Positions 38,128-47,722 of a stretch of 64,000 nucleotides of DNA are shown piece after piece. Each line of letters starts with the position of its first letter. The stretch's first letter is position 1. The notes under the pieces are model-generated. The model had not been told where the DNA came from. It searched no databases and was given only the letters and a program-made list of their open reading frames with translations. This DNA comes from Butyrivibrio hungatei (lineage in GTDB: Bacteria > Bacillota > Clostridia > Lachnospirales > Lachnospiraceae): NCBI RefSeq assembly GCF_900101605.1, contig NZ_FMUR01000007.1, forward strand, positions 145,709 to 209,708, in the 5' to 3' direction. The position numbers and the translations under genes were made by a program.

Positions 38128-39708
38128 ATGAAGAAGGCCTTAATTATTGGTGCGGGTCCCGCAGGACTAACTGCTGCTTATGAGCTTTTGACCAAGTCAA
38201 AGGATTATCAGGTGGTGATCTTTGAGAAAACCGACCAGTTTGGAGGAATATCAAGAACTGTAGAGTATAAAGGAAACCGCATGGATATGGGCGGTCACAG
38301 GTTTTTTACCAAGGTTCCCGAAGTTAATGAATGGTGGGATAAGATGCTTCCCGGACAGGGAAAACCCACTTATGACGATATCGTTCTCGACAGACCGATG
38401 AAGATGACAGAGGGCGGTCCGGATCCTGAGAAAACTGACAGAGTTATGCTTAAGAGACACCGCGTCTCACGTATTCTTTTTGATTCCAAGTTTTATGATT
38501 ATCCTATTTCACTCAAGGGTGAAACTTTTAAGAACTTTGGCTTTTTGACTACGATGCAGGTTGGATTCTCATATATGGCGTCTGTTTTCCACAAAAGACC
38601 CGAAGACAATCTTGAGAACCTTTATATCAATAACTTTGGTAAGAAGCTGTATTCAATGTTCTTTGAATATTATACCGAGAACCTCTGGGGCAGACATCCG
38701 AGTGAGATCGATGCTTCATGGGGCAAGCAGAGAACCAAGGGCTTGTCTATTTTCGGAATAATAAAGGACTATCTCGGAAGGCTTTTTAAAGTTAAGAACC
38801 GTAAGGTCAATACTTCACTTATAGAAGAGTTTAAATATCCTAAGCTCGGCCCCGGTCAGCTCTGGGATGTAACTGCCGATGAGATCAAGAAACTCGGCGG
38901 TACGATTATAGTAAATGCCAAGGTTACGGGAATAAGAAAAGACGGCGATCACATAAAGGGAGTATCTTATCTCGTTGACGGTAAAGAGATTGAGATTGAC
39001 GGAGATGTAGTTATCAGTTCTATGCCGATAAAGGATCTCGTTGCGGGAATGAACGACGTTCCCGAAGATCCCGCAAGAATTGCCGCAGGACTTCCTTACC
39101 GTGATTATATGACACTTGGTGTACTTGTTCCGAAGCTCAATCTTGAGAATAAGACCAAGATCAAGACTATCGGAAATATCGTGCCTGATAACTGGGTATA
39201 TGTTCAGGACAGAAATGTTAAGATGGGAAGATTTCAGATTTACAACAACTGGTCTCCTTATCTGGTAAAAGATCTGGAAAATACAGTATGGGTCGGACTT
39301 GAGTATTTCTGCTTTGAAGGCGACAACATGTGGAATATGACCGAAGATGAATTTGCCAAGATGGCAATCGATGAGATGGTAAAGCTTAAACTTATCGACA
39401 ATGCAGACGAAGTTATCGACTATCATATGGAGAAAGTTAAAAAGGCTTATCCTGCTTACTTTGATACATATGATGAGATGGACAAGCTTATCAAGTATCT
39501 TGATACTATCGATAATCTCTATTGTGTAGGCAGAAATGGTCAGCATAGATATAACAATATCGATCATTCAATGTGTACATCCTTTGAGGCTGTTAAGAAT
39601 ATTATAAGTGGAGAGACAGACCGCAGCAATATATGGAACGTTAACACTGAGGAGGAATACCATGAAACATCTACTTCGGAAGAAGCGGATGAGGTGGAAA
39701 TAGATTGA
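38128..39708 (+). CDS. NAD(P)/FAD-dependent oxidoreductase, UDP-galactopyranose-mutase-like / amine oxidase fold
   Basis: This 526-residue flavoprotein has an N-terminal dinucleotide-binding motif ([16 protein letters not shown]), the second FAD block [22 protein letters not shown], and a C-terminal FAD segment [17 protein letters not shown]. The order and the GGHRFF block resemble flavoproteins found beside glycosyltransferases in surface-polysaccharide clusters and distantly resemble UDP-galactopyranose mutases. The substrate is unknown. The start at 38128 has GAGGG with 8 nt spacing; ATG 38113 lacks a site. The C-terminal 20 residues are acidic ([17 protein letters not shown]). A terminator-like hairpin follows, then a GT2 gene. 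Confidence 0.8.
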   Translation: MKKALIIGAGPAGLTAAYELLTKSKDYQVVIFEKTDQFGGISRTVEYKGNRMDMGGHRFFTKVPEVNEWWDKMLPGQGKPTYDDIVLDRPMKMTEGGPDPEKTDRVMLKRHRVSRILFDSKFYDYPISLKGETFKNFGFLTTMQVGFSYMASVFHKRPEDNLENLYINNFGKKLYSMFFEYYTENLWGRHPSEIDASWGKQRTKGLSIFGIIKDYLGRLFKVKNRKVNTSLIEEFKYPKLGPGQLWDVTADEIKKLGGTIIVNAKVTGIRKDGDHIKGVSYLVDGKEIEIDGDVVISSMPIKDLVAGMNDVPEDPARIAAGLPYRDYMTLGVLVPKLNLENKTKIKTIGNIVPDNWVYVQDRNVKMGRFQIYNNWSPYLVKDLENTVWVGLEYFCFEGDNMWNMTEDEFAKMAIDEMVKLKLIDNADEVIDYHMEKVKKAYPAYFDTYDEMDKLIKYLDTIDNLYCVGRNGQHRYNNIDHSMCTSFEAVKNIISGETDRSNIWNVNTEEEYHETSTSEEADEVEID

Positions 39709-39724
39709 CGATACATAAAATTTT

Positions 39725-39762
39725 AATGCGGTGCTTTAGGATGATATAGCACCGCATTTTTT
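39725..39762 (+). terminator. Rho-independent terminator
   Basis: AATGCGGTGCT (39725-39735) pairs perfectly with AGCACCGCATT (39748-39758), followed by a T-run. The next gene's ribosome binding site lies immediately after it, so some read-through is likely. Confidence 0.8.
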
Positions 39763-39771
39763 AGGAGTATT

Positions 39772-40725
39772 ATGAAAAAAAAGATTAGTATTTTGATCCC
39801 CTGTTTTAATGAGGTGGAGAATGTGGAAGGAATTTCCGCAGCAGTTGAAGAAGTTATAAAAAAAGATCTTTCAAACTATGATTATGAGATTGTTTTCATA
39901 GACAATGCTTCAACGGACGGAACAAGAGATAAGATTGAAAAAATCTGTGAGGGAAACAATAAGATAAAGGCGATTTTTAACGTCACAAATTTCGGACAGT
40001 TCAATTCGCCTTTCCATGGAATGTGCTCTCTTGACGGAGACTGCGTTATTCCCGTGTGCGCCGATTTTCAGGATCCTGTGGAGCTGATTCCCGTATTTGT
40101 AAAAAAATGGGAAGAGGGACACAAGATCGTTAGTGGCGTAAAGGCTTCAAGTAAAGAAAACGGATTTATCTATTTTCTCAGAACAGTTTATTACAAGACA
40201 ATAAAAAACATGTCCAGTGTTCGCATGATTGAGCATTTTACGGGATTTGGACTCTATGACAAGACATTTATAGCGCTTCTTAGACAGCTGAACGATCCGG
40301 TTCCGTTTATAAGAGGAATTGTTGCCGAGTACGGAGACGGATTCAATATGACAACTGTTGAGTACGAGCAGCCTCAGAGAAGAGCGGGCAAGACACACAA
40401 CAATTTCTATACCTTGTATGATGCCGCAATGCTCAGTATCACATCTTATACAAAGGTGGGACTTCGTCTTTGCACCATCGCGGGATTTGTCTGCGCGATT
40501 ATAGATATGATAGTTGCTTTTGTATATCTTGTGCTGAAGCTTACTCATTGGTACAGCTTCCATGCCGGCTATGCACCGATGATCATCGGAATGTTCCTTA
40601 TCGGAGCGATACAGCTCTTTTTCATCGGACTTACGGGCGAGTATATACTTAACATTAACACAAGAGTTATCGGACGTCCGATAGTTGTTGAGGAAAAGCG
40701 CATTAATTTTGATAACGATAAATGA
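39772..40725 (+). CDS. GT2 glycosyltransferase, GtrB/DPM1-like with two C-terminal helices
   Basis: This 317-residue transferase has the GT-A start ILIPCFNEVENV, IDNASTDGTRD, the acidic VCADFQDP block (the D-x-Q-D-P motif typical of undecaprenyl-phosphate transferases), and GFGLYDK. Two membrane helices lie near 230-295, followed by a positively charged tail. Enzymes of this type move one sugar from a nucleotide donor to undecaprenyl phosphate for later transfer outside the cell. It follows a terminator by 10 nt with TAGGAG as ribosome site. The MBOAT gene follows after 40 nt. Confidence 0.9.
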   Translation: MKKKISILIPCFNEVENVEGISAAVEEVIKKDLSNYDYEIVFIDNASTDGTRDKIEKICEGNNKIKAIFNVTNFGQFNSPFHGMCSLDGDCVIPVCADFQDPVELIPVFVKKWEEGHKIVSGVKASSKENGFIYFLRTVYYKTIKNMSSVRMIEHFTGFGLYDKTFIALLRQLNDPVPFIRGIVAEYGDGFNMTTVEYEQPQRRAGKTHNNFYTLYDAAMLSITSYTKVGLRLCTIAGFVCAIIDMIVAFVYLVLKLTHWYSFHAGYAPMIIGMFLIGAIQLFFIGLTGEYILNINTRVIGRPIVVEEKRINFDNDK

Positions 40726-40765
40726 TGCGACATTACGCTGAATACACACACCACAGGGAGAAAAA

Positions 40766-42217
40766 ATGAGCTTTATATCCTTTGCATTTATGGTATTTTT
40801 GCCATGTGCCGTTTTGTGCAACTTCATAGTTCCGATCAAGTATCGCTATATCTGGCTTCTTATAGCAAGCATGATCTTTTATTCAACCGCAGGTTTGGGA
40901 GCGGTGATAATTCTTGTGCTTTCTATGCTATCGGTGTATGCAACGGGTATCAGTCTGGGAAAAAATAAGACAAAGCTAATATTTCTTTTGTGCCTTATCT
41001 TTAATCTCGGAATACTTTTTGTGTTCAAATACTTCAATTTCTTTATGCAGATCTTGGGTATTGCGACAGACGGAGAATATGGAAACATTCAGCTAACCAA
41101 TATAATAATTCCTCTCGGACTTTCTTTTTACATACTTAAGGCCGTGGGATATCTGATAGATGTCTACAGGGGAGATATTGAACCGGAAAAGAACTTTCTT
41201 AAACTTGCTCTTTTCGTATCATTCTTTCCGCAGATTGTTGCGGGACCTATCGAAAGAGCAGGTAATATGTTGGAACAGTTCGACAATCCAAAGCCCATTG
41301 ATTTTGACAGATTCAGAAATGGATTCCTTCAGGTTTTGTGGGGATATTTCCTAAAGCTTGTCGTTGCGGAAAGACTTGCCATTTTTGTCAATGTGGTATT
41401 TGATACCGACCAAACCATACGCGGTGCGGTGGCTTTTGTTGCAATCGTATTCTATACATTTGAGATCTACGCGGATTTTGCGGGATATTCACATATTGCG
41501 ATCGGAATTGCAAGGATTCTCGGAATTGATGTAATGAAGAACTTTGAGAGTCCGTATCTGGCAAGGTCTATTGCGGAGTTCTGGAGAAGGTGGCATGTAT
41601 CGCTTTCTTCGTGGTTTAGGGATTATCTGTATATTCCTCTTGGCGGAAACAGGAAGGGAACATTCAGAAAGTATCTCAATATCCTTATAGTATTTACAGT
41701 CAGTGGCCTTTGGCACGGCGCGGACTTTACGTTCCTTGCCTGGGGACTTATTCACGGCATATATCAGGTGATAGGAAGTATTGTCACTCCCGTAAGAGAT
41801 AAGATCACAAAGACGTTTAATATCGGACGCGCAAGCTTTTCTCATAGGATTGTAAAGACGGCGGGAACTTTTATTCTGGTTGCTTATGCGTGGGTGTTCT
41901 TCAGAGCGGACGATATTATGCAGGCATTAAGGATCATCGAAAATTCTTTTGCGTTTACTCCGTGGAAATTTGTTGACGGAAGTATGTATCAGTTCGGTCT
42001 TACAAGAGGAAACTTCCTTCTTGGTGCACTGGGCATATTGCTTATTATCATTGTTGATCTTGTGAACAGCAGAGGAATTGTTATCAGGGAAAAGATATTG
42101 TGCCAGGGCTTGTGGCTTAGATGGATCATCATGATTGTTGGAATCTTAGTTACCGTAGTGTGTGGTATCTGGGGACCCGGCTATGATGTATCTGATTTTA
42201 TCTACAAACAGTTTTGA
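40766..42217 (+). CDS. MBOAT-family O-acyltransferase (AlgI/DltB-like)
   Basis: This 483-residue membrane protein has about ten to twelve helices. It has the family blocks FFPQIVAGPIERA, FAGYSHIAIGIARILGI, NFESPYLARSIAEFWRRWHVSLSSWFRDYLYIPLGG (key parts FWRRWHVSL and YIPLGG), and the catalytic His in SGLWHGADFTFLAWG. It moves an acyl group from the cytoplasm to an acceptor outside, usually with an SGNH partner. Candidate partners are at 36196 and 45578. CGGGAG-like purines (AGGGAG) precede the ATG. A second MBOAT of similar size lies at 51307. Confidence 0.92.
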   Translation: MSFISFAFMVFLPCAVLCNFIVPIKYRYIWLLIASMIFYSTAGLGAVIILVLSMLSVYATGISLGKNKTKLIFLLCLIFNLGILFVFKYFNFFMQILGIATDGEYGNIQLTNIIIPLGLSFYILKAVGYLIDVYRGDIEPEKNFLKLALFVSFFPQIVAGPIERAGNMLEQFDNPKPIDFDRFRNGFLQVLWGYFLKLVVAERLAIFVNVVFDTDQTIRGAVAFVAIVFYTFEIYADFAGYSHIAIGIARILGIDVMKNFESPYLARSIAEFWRRWHVSLSSWFRDYLYIPLGGNRKGTFRKYLNILIVFTVSGLWHGADFTFLAWGLIHGIYQVIGSIVTPVRDKITKTFNIGRASFSHRIVKTAGTFILVAYAWVFFRADDIMQALRIIENSFAFTPWKFVDGSMYQFGLTRGNFLLGALGILLIIIVDLVNSRGIVIREKILCQGLWLRWIIMIVGILVTVVCGIWGPGYDVSDFIYKQF

Positions 42218-42252
42218 TGGTTTTGAAAGAGGTATTCAAGGAGTAATTACGG

Positions 42253-44115
42253 TTGATCGGCGGAAGGAAAGTAAAGAGCATATGGCTTCTGACGGCGGTG
42301 CTTATTGTAGCACTGTCGGTAACGCTTTTTCTTATAACGGATAAAAAAAGAAATGCAAAGAAATACAGCGATTATGATCTGACGGTTTGGGAGAGTGTCG
42401 GATTTGTTCCCGAGGGTAATCCCGTTGAGACTGCGAGCGGCATATATGCGCATTATGACGAAAACGGATTGCTTATATATGATGTTTATCTTCCTGTGGA
42501 AGAAGCAGACAGTATCAAACTCGTATGTGACAAAAAGATTGAAGTGACTATAGACAATGCCACTTATAAAAACGGCGATACTTTTACTGTACCTTTTTTT
42601 GAAAAAATAAGCGGCAGGATAAAGATCCCGGATGTCGGAACCGAAGCAGCTGATTTTAGATTTATAGCGGCAAGCGGGATCCCGTCTGTATATCTCGGAA
42701 CATATGATGCGACAAAAGATTTTTTGACGGATGCAAAAGGAAATACGGCTACCGGTTTTTGTACGGTAATGGACAGTGACAATTCTCGCAATTTTTATGG
42801 GAACTGCAATATTCGCGTACATGGAAATACATCTTTTTATGCAGAAAAAAAATCATATCAATTCAGTCTTGAGTCCGACGAAGAGATTCTTGGGATGTCG
42901 GCGCAGAGTAAGTGGGTTCTTATATCCGAGTATGTCGACAGCACATTTATGAAGGATGCTATAATGTACAGGCTTTCCATGAATACTGGAGATAAGTATA
43001 CACCTGAATTTCGCTATGTGAATGTCTATCTGAACGGGCAATATGAAGGGCTTTACTTGCTTCTGCAAAAGATTGACATAGATGGCGGAAATATTGACTT
43101 AAATAATCTTGAAGTTGTCAATGAAGTTGCCGGTGACAGAGACATGAACCAAAATAACATGGGAGGATATCTTGTTGAACTTGGAACGGTCGAGGCAACG
43201 CAGGAGACACCGGAAAATCTTTTTGTAGAGACACCTAACAGGTGCATGGAAGTCAAGGCTCCGGTCAATATTACGAAAGATCAGCATAAGTATCTGACGG
43301 ATCTAGTCAATGAGGCTGAGCAGGCTCTTTATCTTCCTGACGGAGAGAAGACAAAAAGCGGTAAAACGTGGTCCGATTATTACGATCCCGAATCCTGGGA
43401 GCGACAGTATGTGCTTCAGGAAATATCCGCAAATTATGACACTGAATATTCCAGTGAGTATTTTTATGTTAAAGAAAACGAGCGTAAATTGTACGGTGGA
43501 CCTGCCTGGGATTTTGACAGATCGATAAACGATTATATTGTTTTCATACAGAATGAGAGGCTTAATTATGTTTTGAGGTCTCTTCACAATAACGCCATAA
43601 CCATAAAAGATAAAGGAAATTCGGGAATCATGTGGCTTAGGCAATTTGATTCACATAAAGATTTCCATGAACAGATGAAGAGATTTTTCTTTGAAAAGGC
43701 TGAGCCGCAGCTTAAGAAGATTCTTTCGGAAGACGTACCCGTCTGGAAAAAAGAGATTGAGAGTTCCGTGATCGCTGATGGTTACAGGTGGAACGATGAA
43801 GACGATAATGTTGCAAGATTGGATGTTTTTACGGAAGCGGTTGATAATATTACTCAGGCTTTTGCTGACAGAACCAAGTTTCTTGATGAATATTACAAAA
43901 ATGAAGATGATTATTGTATTGTGAAATTCGTTTTGGACGAATCCAAGACGGAATCAAGACTTGATCTTATAGTTCCTGTTAAAAAGAACGGAACTATCGG
44001 AGAAGATGCGCTTCCGATTTACAAAGACAGCGATGCTTGGTACTATGGCAAGGAGTTATTTACTCTTGATACCGTGGTAAAAGAGGACATGGTACTTACG
44101 AAGACACAGCACTAG
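42253..44115 (+). CDS. CotH kinase family protein (second copy)
   Basis: This is a 620-residue protein with an N-terminal signal anchor (about residues 9-28), an extracytoplasmic beta-rich domain (about 40-165), then the CotH kinase domain (about 165-480). Motifs are NIRVHGNTSFYAEKKSY, VYLNGQYEGLYLL and the metal-site PAWDFDRSINDY. The start is a TTG at 42253 supported by AAGGAG with 9 nt spacing; no suitable in-frame ATG exists nearby. The next genes, a VTC polymerase (13 nt later) and a DUF4956 membrane protein, form a tight trio with it. It is distinct from the CotH protein at 13399. Confidence 0.87.
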   Translation: MIGGRKVKSIWLLTAVLIVALSVTLFLITDKKRNAKKYSDYDLTVWESVGFVPEGNPVETASGIYAHYDENGLLIYDVYLPVEEADSIKLVCDKKIEVTIDNATYKNGDTFTVPFFEKISGRIKIPDVGTEAADFRFIAASGIPSVYLGTYDATKDFLTDAKGNTATGFCTVMDSDNSRNFYGNCNIRVHGNTSFYAEKKSYQFSLESDEEILGMSAQSKWVLISEYVDSTFMKDAIMYRLSMNTGDKYTPEFRYVNVYLNGQYEGLYLLLQKIDIDGGNIDLNNLEVVNEVAGDRDMNQNNMGGYLVELGTVEATQETPENLFVETPNRCMEVKAPVNITKDQHKYLTDLVNEAEQALYLPDGEKTKSGKTWSDYYDPESWERQYVLQEISANYDTEYSSEYFYVKENERKLYGGPAWDFDRSINDYIVFIQNERLNYVLRSLHNNAITIKDKGNSGIMWLRQFDSHKDFHEQMKRFFFEKAEPQLKKILSEDVPVWKKEIESSVIADGYRWNDEDDNVARLDVFTEAVDNITQAFADRTKFLDEYYKNEDDYCIVKFVLDESKTESRLDLIVPVKKNGTIGEDALPIYKDSDAWYYGKELFTLDTVVKEDMVLTKTQH

Positions 44116-44127
44116 GAGCAGAACTTT

Positions 44128-44820
44128 ATGGGAAACAGATACAGAAATGAGCAGAAGTATCTTCTGAATAAATCCGATGTCGCTATCCTTAAGATGAGAC
44201 TTGATGCCATGATGGAAAAAGATCCGCATGTGCGTGACGGCACGTCTTATCTGATCCGCAGTGTGTATTTTGACGATATGTACAATTCCTGCCTTCATGA
44301 GAAGGAGGACGGAGTTAATTTCCGAAGGAAGTGGAGAATCAGAATATATAACTGCAGCGATAAAGTGATACATCTTGAATGTAAAGAAAAAGCCGGTAAT
44401 ATGACGCATAAGGACAGTATTACCGTTTCAAGAGAGGATGTAGAAGCGGCATTGTCCGGAAATATCAAGCCGGACAAAAACAGAGAACCTTTGTGGAATG
44501 ATTTTGCAATGCAGGTCATGACTAAAGGATTCAGACCGGCTACAATAGTTCAGTATGAGAGAATTCCGTATATCTGGAGGCCTTCAAATGTGCGTGTCAC
44601 GATTGACAGATGTCTTTCTTCGAGCGAGATGTTTGACCGATTCTTTGATGAAGATCTGCCGGTAAGGCCTATTATGGCGAGGGACCTTGATCTTCTGGAG
44701 GTGAAGTATGATACGCTTTTGCCCGATCACTTAAGACAAGTGATGATTCTTGATAATATGAGATATACTTCTTTTTCTAAATACGAATTGTGCCGTCGAA
44801 TGCCAATGCAGGCATTTTGA
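44128..44820 (+). CDS. VTC-domain polyphosphate polymerase-like protein
   Basis: This 230-residue CYTH/TTM-fold protein resembles the catalytic tunnel domain of the yeast vacuolar transporter chaperone, which makes polyphosphate from ATP. Tunnel residues are visible: RNEQKYLL (Glu, Lys), SVYFDD, FRRKWRIRIYN, HLECKEKAGN, IVQYER, RVTIDR and LLEVKYD. There is no SPX and no membrane segment in this protein; the neighbour DUF4956 protein may supply the membrane part. It lies 13 nt after CotH and 43 nt before DUF4956. Co-occurrence suggests joint action in phosphate-based modification. Confidence 0.88.
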   Translation: MGNRYRNEQKYLLNKSDVAILKMRLDAMMEKDPHVRDGTSYLIRSVYFDDMYNSCLHEKEDGVNFRRKWRIRIYNCSDKVIHLECKEKAGNMTHKDSITVSREDVEAALSGNIKPDKNREPLWNDFAMQVMTKGFRPATIVQYERIPYIWRPSNVRVTIDRCLSSSEMFDRFFDEDLPVRPIMARDLDLLEVKYDTLLPDHLRQVMILDNMRYTSFSKYELCRRMPMQAF

Positions 44821-44863
44821 ACGGATGGCATACGAAGCACAGCATTATAACGGAGGATGAGAA

Positions 44864-45541
44864 ATGAGTTTTAAGGATATTTTAAAGAAATCTTTTTTGG
44901 AGAATTACGCTCAGACGGAAATGAGCATCAGGACAATAATAATTGCGATCGCGCTTACATGTGTATTTGCGGTATATATTTATCTTTTTTACAGAGTTGT
45001 TACAAAAAAGAGCTTTTATTCAAAGAGCTTTAATATCTCTCTTGCATCGATTGCAATCATAACTGCGGCAATTATTCTGACTATCCAGTCAAGCGTTGTG
45101 GTTTCTCTTGGTATGGTGGGTGCGCTTTCTATCGTAAGATTTCGTACCGCAATAAAAGATCCCATGGACCTTGTGTTCCTGTTCTGGTCAATTGCTGCCG
45201 GAATCATCTGCGGCGCGGGATTGTTTGGAATAGCACTGGTGCTTTCCGCATCGATCACAATACTCATTCTTGTTCTTGAGCTGGTTCCTCAGGCGAAGGC
45301 TCCTCAGATTCTTTTGATAAGCTTTAGAGACAGTGATGAGACCAATGACGGTGTTGAGAAGATTCTTACAGAGAGCAAGAGCTATTACAGTGAGAAGAGC
45401 AGAACAATAACAAACGGACAGATAAGTCTGGCTTTCGAGATCAGAACATCAGACGGAAGAAAGCTTTGCAGCAGCCTTTCGGGACTTGACGGAGTAAACA
45501 GCGTATCACTTCTTAAGCATGACGGTGAAGTTACATATTAA
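44864..45541 (+). CDS. DUF4956 membrane protein
   Basis: This 225-residue protein has three or four helices in its first 145 residues. It contains the strongly conserved block MVGALSIVRFRTAIKDPMDLVFLFWSI (key part GALSIVRFRTAIKDP), diagnostic of DUF4956. A cytoplasmic C-terminal domain of about 80 residues follows. CGGAGG lies 8 nt before the ATG. It is the third gene of the CotH-VTC-DUF4956 set. Function is unknown; a membrane partner of the VTC enzyme is the simplest idea. Confidence 0.85.
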   Translation: MSFKDILKKSFLENYAQTEMSIRTIIIAIALTCVFAVYIYLFYRVVTKKSFYSKSFNISLASIAIITAAIILTIQSSVVVSLGMVGALSIVRFRTAIKDPMDLVFLFWSIAAGIICGAGLFGIALVLSASITILILVLELVPQAKAPQILLISFRDSDETNDGVEKILTESKSYYSEKSRTITNGQISLAFEIRTSDGRKLCSSLSGLDGVNSVSLLKHDGEVTY

Positions 45542-45577
45542 GCGTAGTGCTGAAGGCACTGACAAGGGCATGAATTT

Positions 45578-47068
45578 ATGAAAAGAAAGATAAACATAGC
45601 TTTAAAGTGCATATTTTTTACTATAACCGTGGGCATTATTTTATATGCAACGACGATAGTTTTGGAGAGAAAAGACAGCTTGTATAAGTATGCCGATTTC
45701 TTTGAACTTGCCAAAAAAGATCAGATAGACGTTCTTTTTATTGGCTCTTCGCACGTAATAAATGCGATAAACCCTACGGTTCTTTATAATGAGTACGGAT
45801 ATACTTCTTACAATATGGGAGGACACGGTTCGCTCCTTCAATCAACATATTGGGAACTAAGGGAGGCGCTTCAGTACACGACTCCGAAGTGGGTTGTTGT
45901 TGATGCCTATATGCTTGAGAAGAACTATCGTTACCTCGATGACAGAGATGCAAATCCCGATGAGGATGAGGTAAATACTTCTGTTGAGCAGCTTCACCTC
46001 AATATGGATGTGTGGCCGTTTAACGACCTCAAAGTTGAGGCGGTAAACGATCTTATACAGGATAAATCGATCCGAAGAGAATTCCTTTTTAATTTCCTTG
46101 TTTATCACAACAGGTGGGAATACATTTCCGAGGATGATTTTAAATCGGTATTCGGAGATGAGTCAAAGAACGAATTGTTTGGCGCAGAGATGAGATATGA
46201 TGTTGAGACTTCTTTTACTTTCTGTAAGGAACCTGAAAAGGGAGAAGTTCTTCCCGAGGAAACGGTTGGAGAACGCTATCTTAAGGCTATCATTGAAGAG
46301 TGTAAGAAGAGAAAAATCGGAGTGCTTGTGACATTCGATCCTTTTAATCCCGAGTCAAAAGATATTATTGCGGCAAATTCAGCGGGTGCGATAGCAAAAG
46401 CCTGCAAAGTGCCGTATCTTAATATGCTCAACTCGGATGTTATTGATATATATTCAGACTTAAACGATCACGGACATCTGAATGCTGTCGGATCTACAAA
46501 GACAACCAAGGCGATAGGAAAGTGGCTTAAGAGTAATTCAAAGCTTGTTGATCACAGAGGCGACGAGGCTTATGCATACTGGGATGAAAAGAGCGATAAT
46601 TTCTATGATTCGATAAGAGATGATACGACCGATGAGGACAACCTTATTTCCAAATTGAGTCTTTTGTCACTCGGAGAGTACGGTTTTGTTTTCTACTGCA
46701 ATGAGGGGTCACAGGTCTTTACCGATAAACCTATGGAACATATCATAAGCGGAATAGCCGATTCAAATATGATCAAAACCACATCGGGACCTTATATACT
46801 CATTAAGGATCCCAAGACGGGCAAGACGTATGAAGCAGAAGGCGTAGGTTCTCTTGAGAATGTTGAAACTGCGATGGGACACATGTATTATCAGCCTGTC
46901 GAGCAGGATTTCAGACTTTTATATGAGGCTGACGATCAGGATACAAACTATCTTTACGACGACGCTCATGTGAGTGCCGATATTCAGATAATATTATATG
47001 ATAAAGAAACCGGAGAAGTGGTGGATCAGGAGTATTACACTTCAAAAGGAGGCAGATATGCAAGGTAA
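45578..47068 (+). CDS. Membrane-anchored SGNH hydrolase-like protein
   Basis: This is a 496-residue type II membrane protein with one helix at about 10-30. The SGNH-like domain has LFIGSSHVINAINP (Ser of block I), YNMGGHGS (block II) and a C-terminal DHGHLNAVGS (Asp/His of block V). It resembles DltD/AlgJ/AlgX-type partners of MBOAT enzymes. Residues about 325-496 form an additional domain (EYGFVFYCNEGSQ onward). It is in line with the CotH-VTC-DUF4956 trio and follows the MBOAT gene by about 3.4 kb. Its stop overlaps the uridine kinase start by 11 nt. Confidence 0.8.
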   Translation: MKRKINIALKCIFFTITVGIILYATTIVLERKDSLYKYADFFELAKKDQIDVLFIGSSHVINAINPTVLYNEYGYTSYNMGGHGSLLQSTYWELREALQYTTPKWVVVDAYMLEKNYRYLDDRDANPDEDEVNTSVEQLHLNMDVWPFNDLKVEAVNDLIQDKSIRREFLFNFLVYHNRWEYISEDDFKSVFGDESKNELFGAEMRYDVETSFTFCKEPEKGEVLPEETVGERYLKAIIEECKKRKIGVLVTFDPFNPESKDIIAANSAGAIAKACKVPYLNMLNSDVIDIYSDLNDHGHLNAVGSTKTTKAIGKWLKSNSKLVDHRGDEAYAYWDEKSDNFYDSIRDDTTDEDNLISKLSLLSLGEYGFVFYCNEGSQVFTDKPMEHIISGIADSNMIKTTSGPYILIKDPKTGKTYEAEGVGSLENVETAMGHMYYQPVEQDFRLLYEADDQDTNYLYDDAHVSADIQIILYDKETGEVVDQEYYTSKGGRYAR

Positions 47069-47678
47069 GATCTGTATTGTCGGAGTTGCGGGAGGCACCG
47101 CTTCGGGAAAGACAACAATAGTAAGAAAGATAAAAGAGAATTTCGGAGATGATATTGTAGTCATCAACCACGATTCATATTATAAAGCTCATAACGACCT
47201 TTCTTACGAGGATAGGTCCAAACTTAACTACGATCATCCGGATTCATTTGACACTCAGATGATGATAGAGGATGTAAAAAAGCTTAAGAACAACGAGGAA
47301 GTCGATATTCCCGTTTATGATTTTTCGGTTCATAACAGAGCTGATGCAACGGTTCACATTGTTCCTAAGAATGTTATAATCCTTGAGGGAATCCTTGTTC
47401 TTGAAAATAAAGAACTGAGAGACCTTATGGATATAAAGGTTTTTGTGGATACTGATGCGGATGAGAGACTTATGCGTAGAATCCGCCGCGATATGGCAGA
47501 ACGCGCAAGGAGTATAGAGTCGATCCTTAATCAATATGCAGACACTGTAAAGCCTATGCATGAGCAGTTCGTGGAACCGAGTAAAAAATATGCTGATATA
47601 ATTATCCCACGCGGTGGAGAAAACGTCACGGGAATCAATATTTTGCAGCAACACATAAAGAGCATGCTCGTTGTATGA
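47058..47678 (+). CDS. udk: Uridine kinase
   Basis: This cytoplasmic kinase converts uridine/cytidine to UMP/CMP for salvage. The 206 residues contain the P-loop GGTASGKTT, INHDSYYKA, YDHPDSFD, the lid region RRIRRDMAERAR and VEPSKKYADIIIPRGG. All are typical of Udk. ATG 47058 has AAAGGAGG immediately upstream, inside the end of the previous gene. An in-frame start at 46998 would overlap it by 70 nt and is rejected. Length is normal. Confidence 0.95.
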   Translation: MQGKICIVGVAGGTASGKTTIVRKIKENFGDDIVVINHDSYYKAHNDLSYEDRSKLNYDHPDSFDTQMMIEDVKKLKNNEEVDIPVYDFSVHNRADATVHIVPKNVIILEGILVLENKELRDLMDIKVFVDTDADERLMRRIRRDMAERARSIESILNQYADTVKPMHEQFVEPSKKYADIIIPRGGENVTGINILQQHIKSMLVV

Positions 47679-47722
47679 TTATGATGCTGTATAGAGTTTT
47701 AATTGCTTTGGGAGAATGACAT

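Noticed and set aside
38815..39567. 250-codon minus-strand open frame
   Set aside because: It is antisense to the well-conserved FAD oxidoreductase, with no motif or start site.
42253..42822. Alternative short frames around the CotH TTG start
   Set aside because: The TTG frame has an AAGGAG site and a signal anchor followed by conserved CotH motifs; the other frames lack both.
45546..45560. Small hairpin AGTGC-tgaag-GCACT after the DUF4956 gene
   Set aside because: A five-bp stem without a T-run is expected by chance at this scale.
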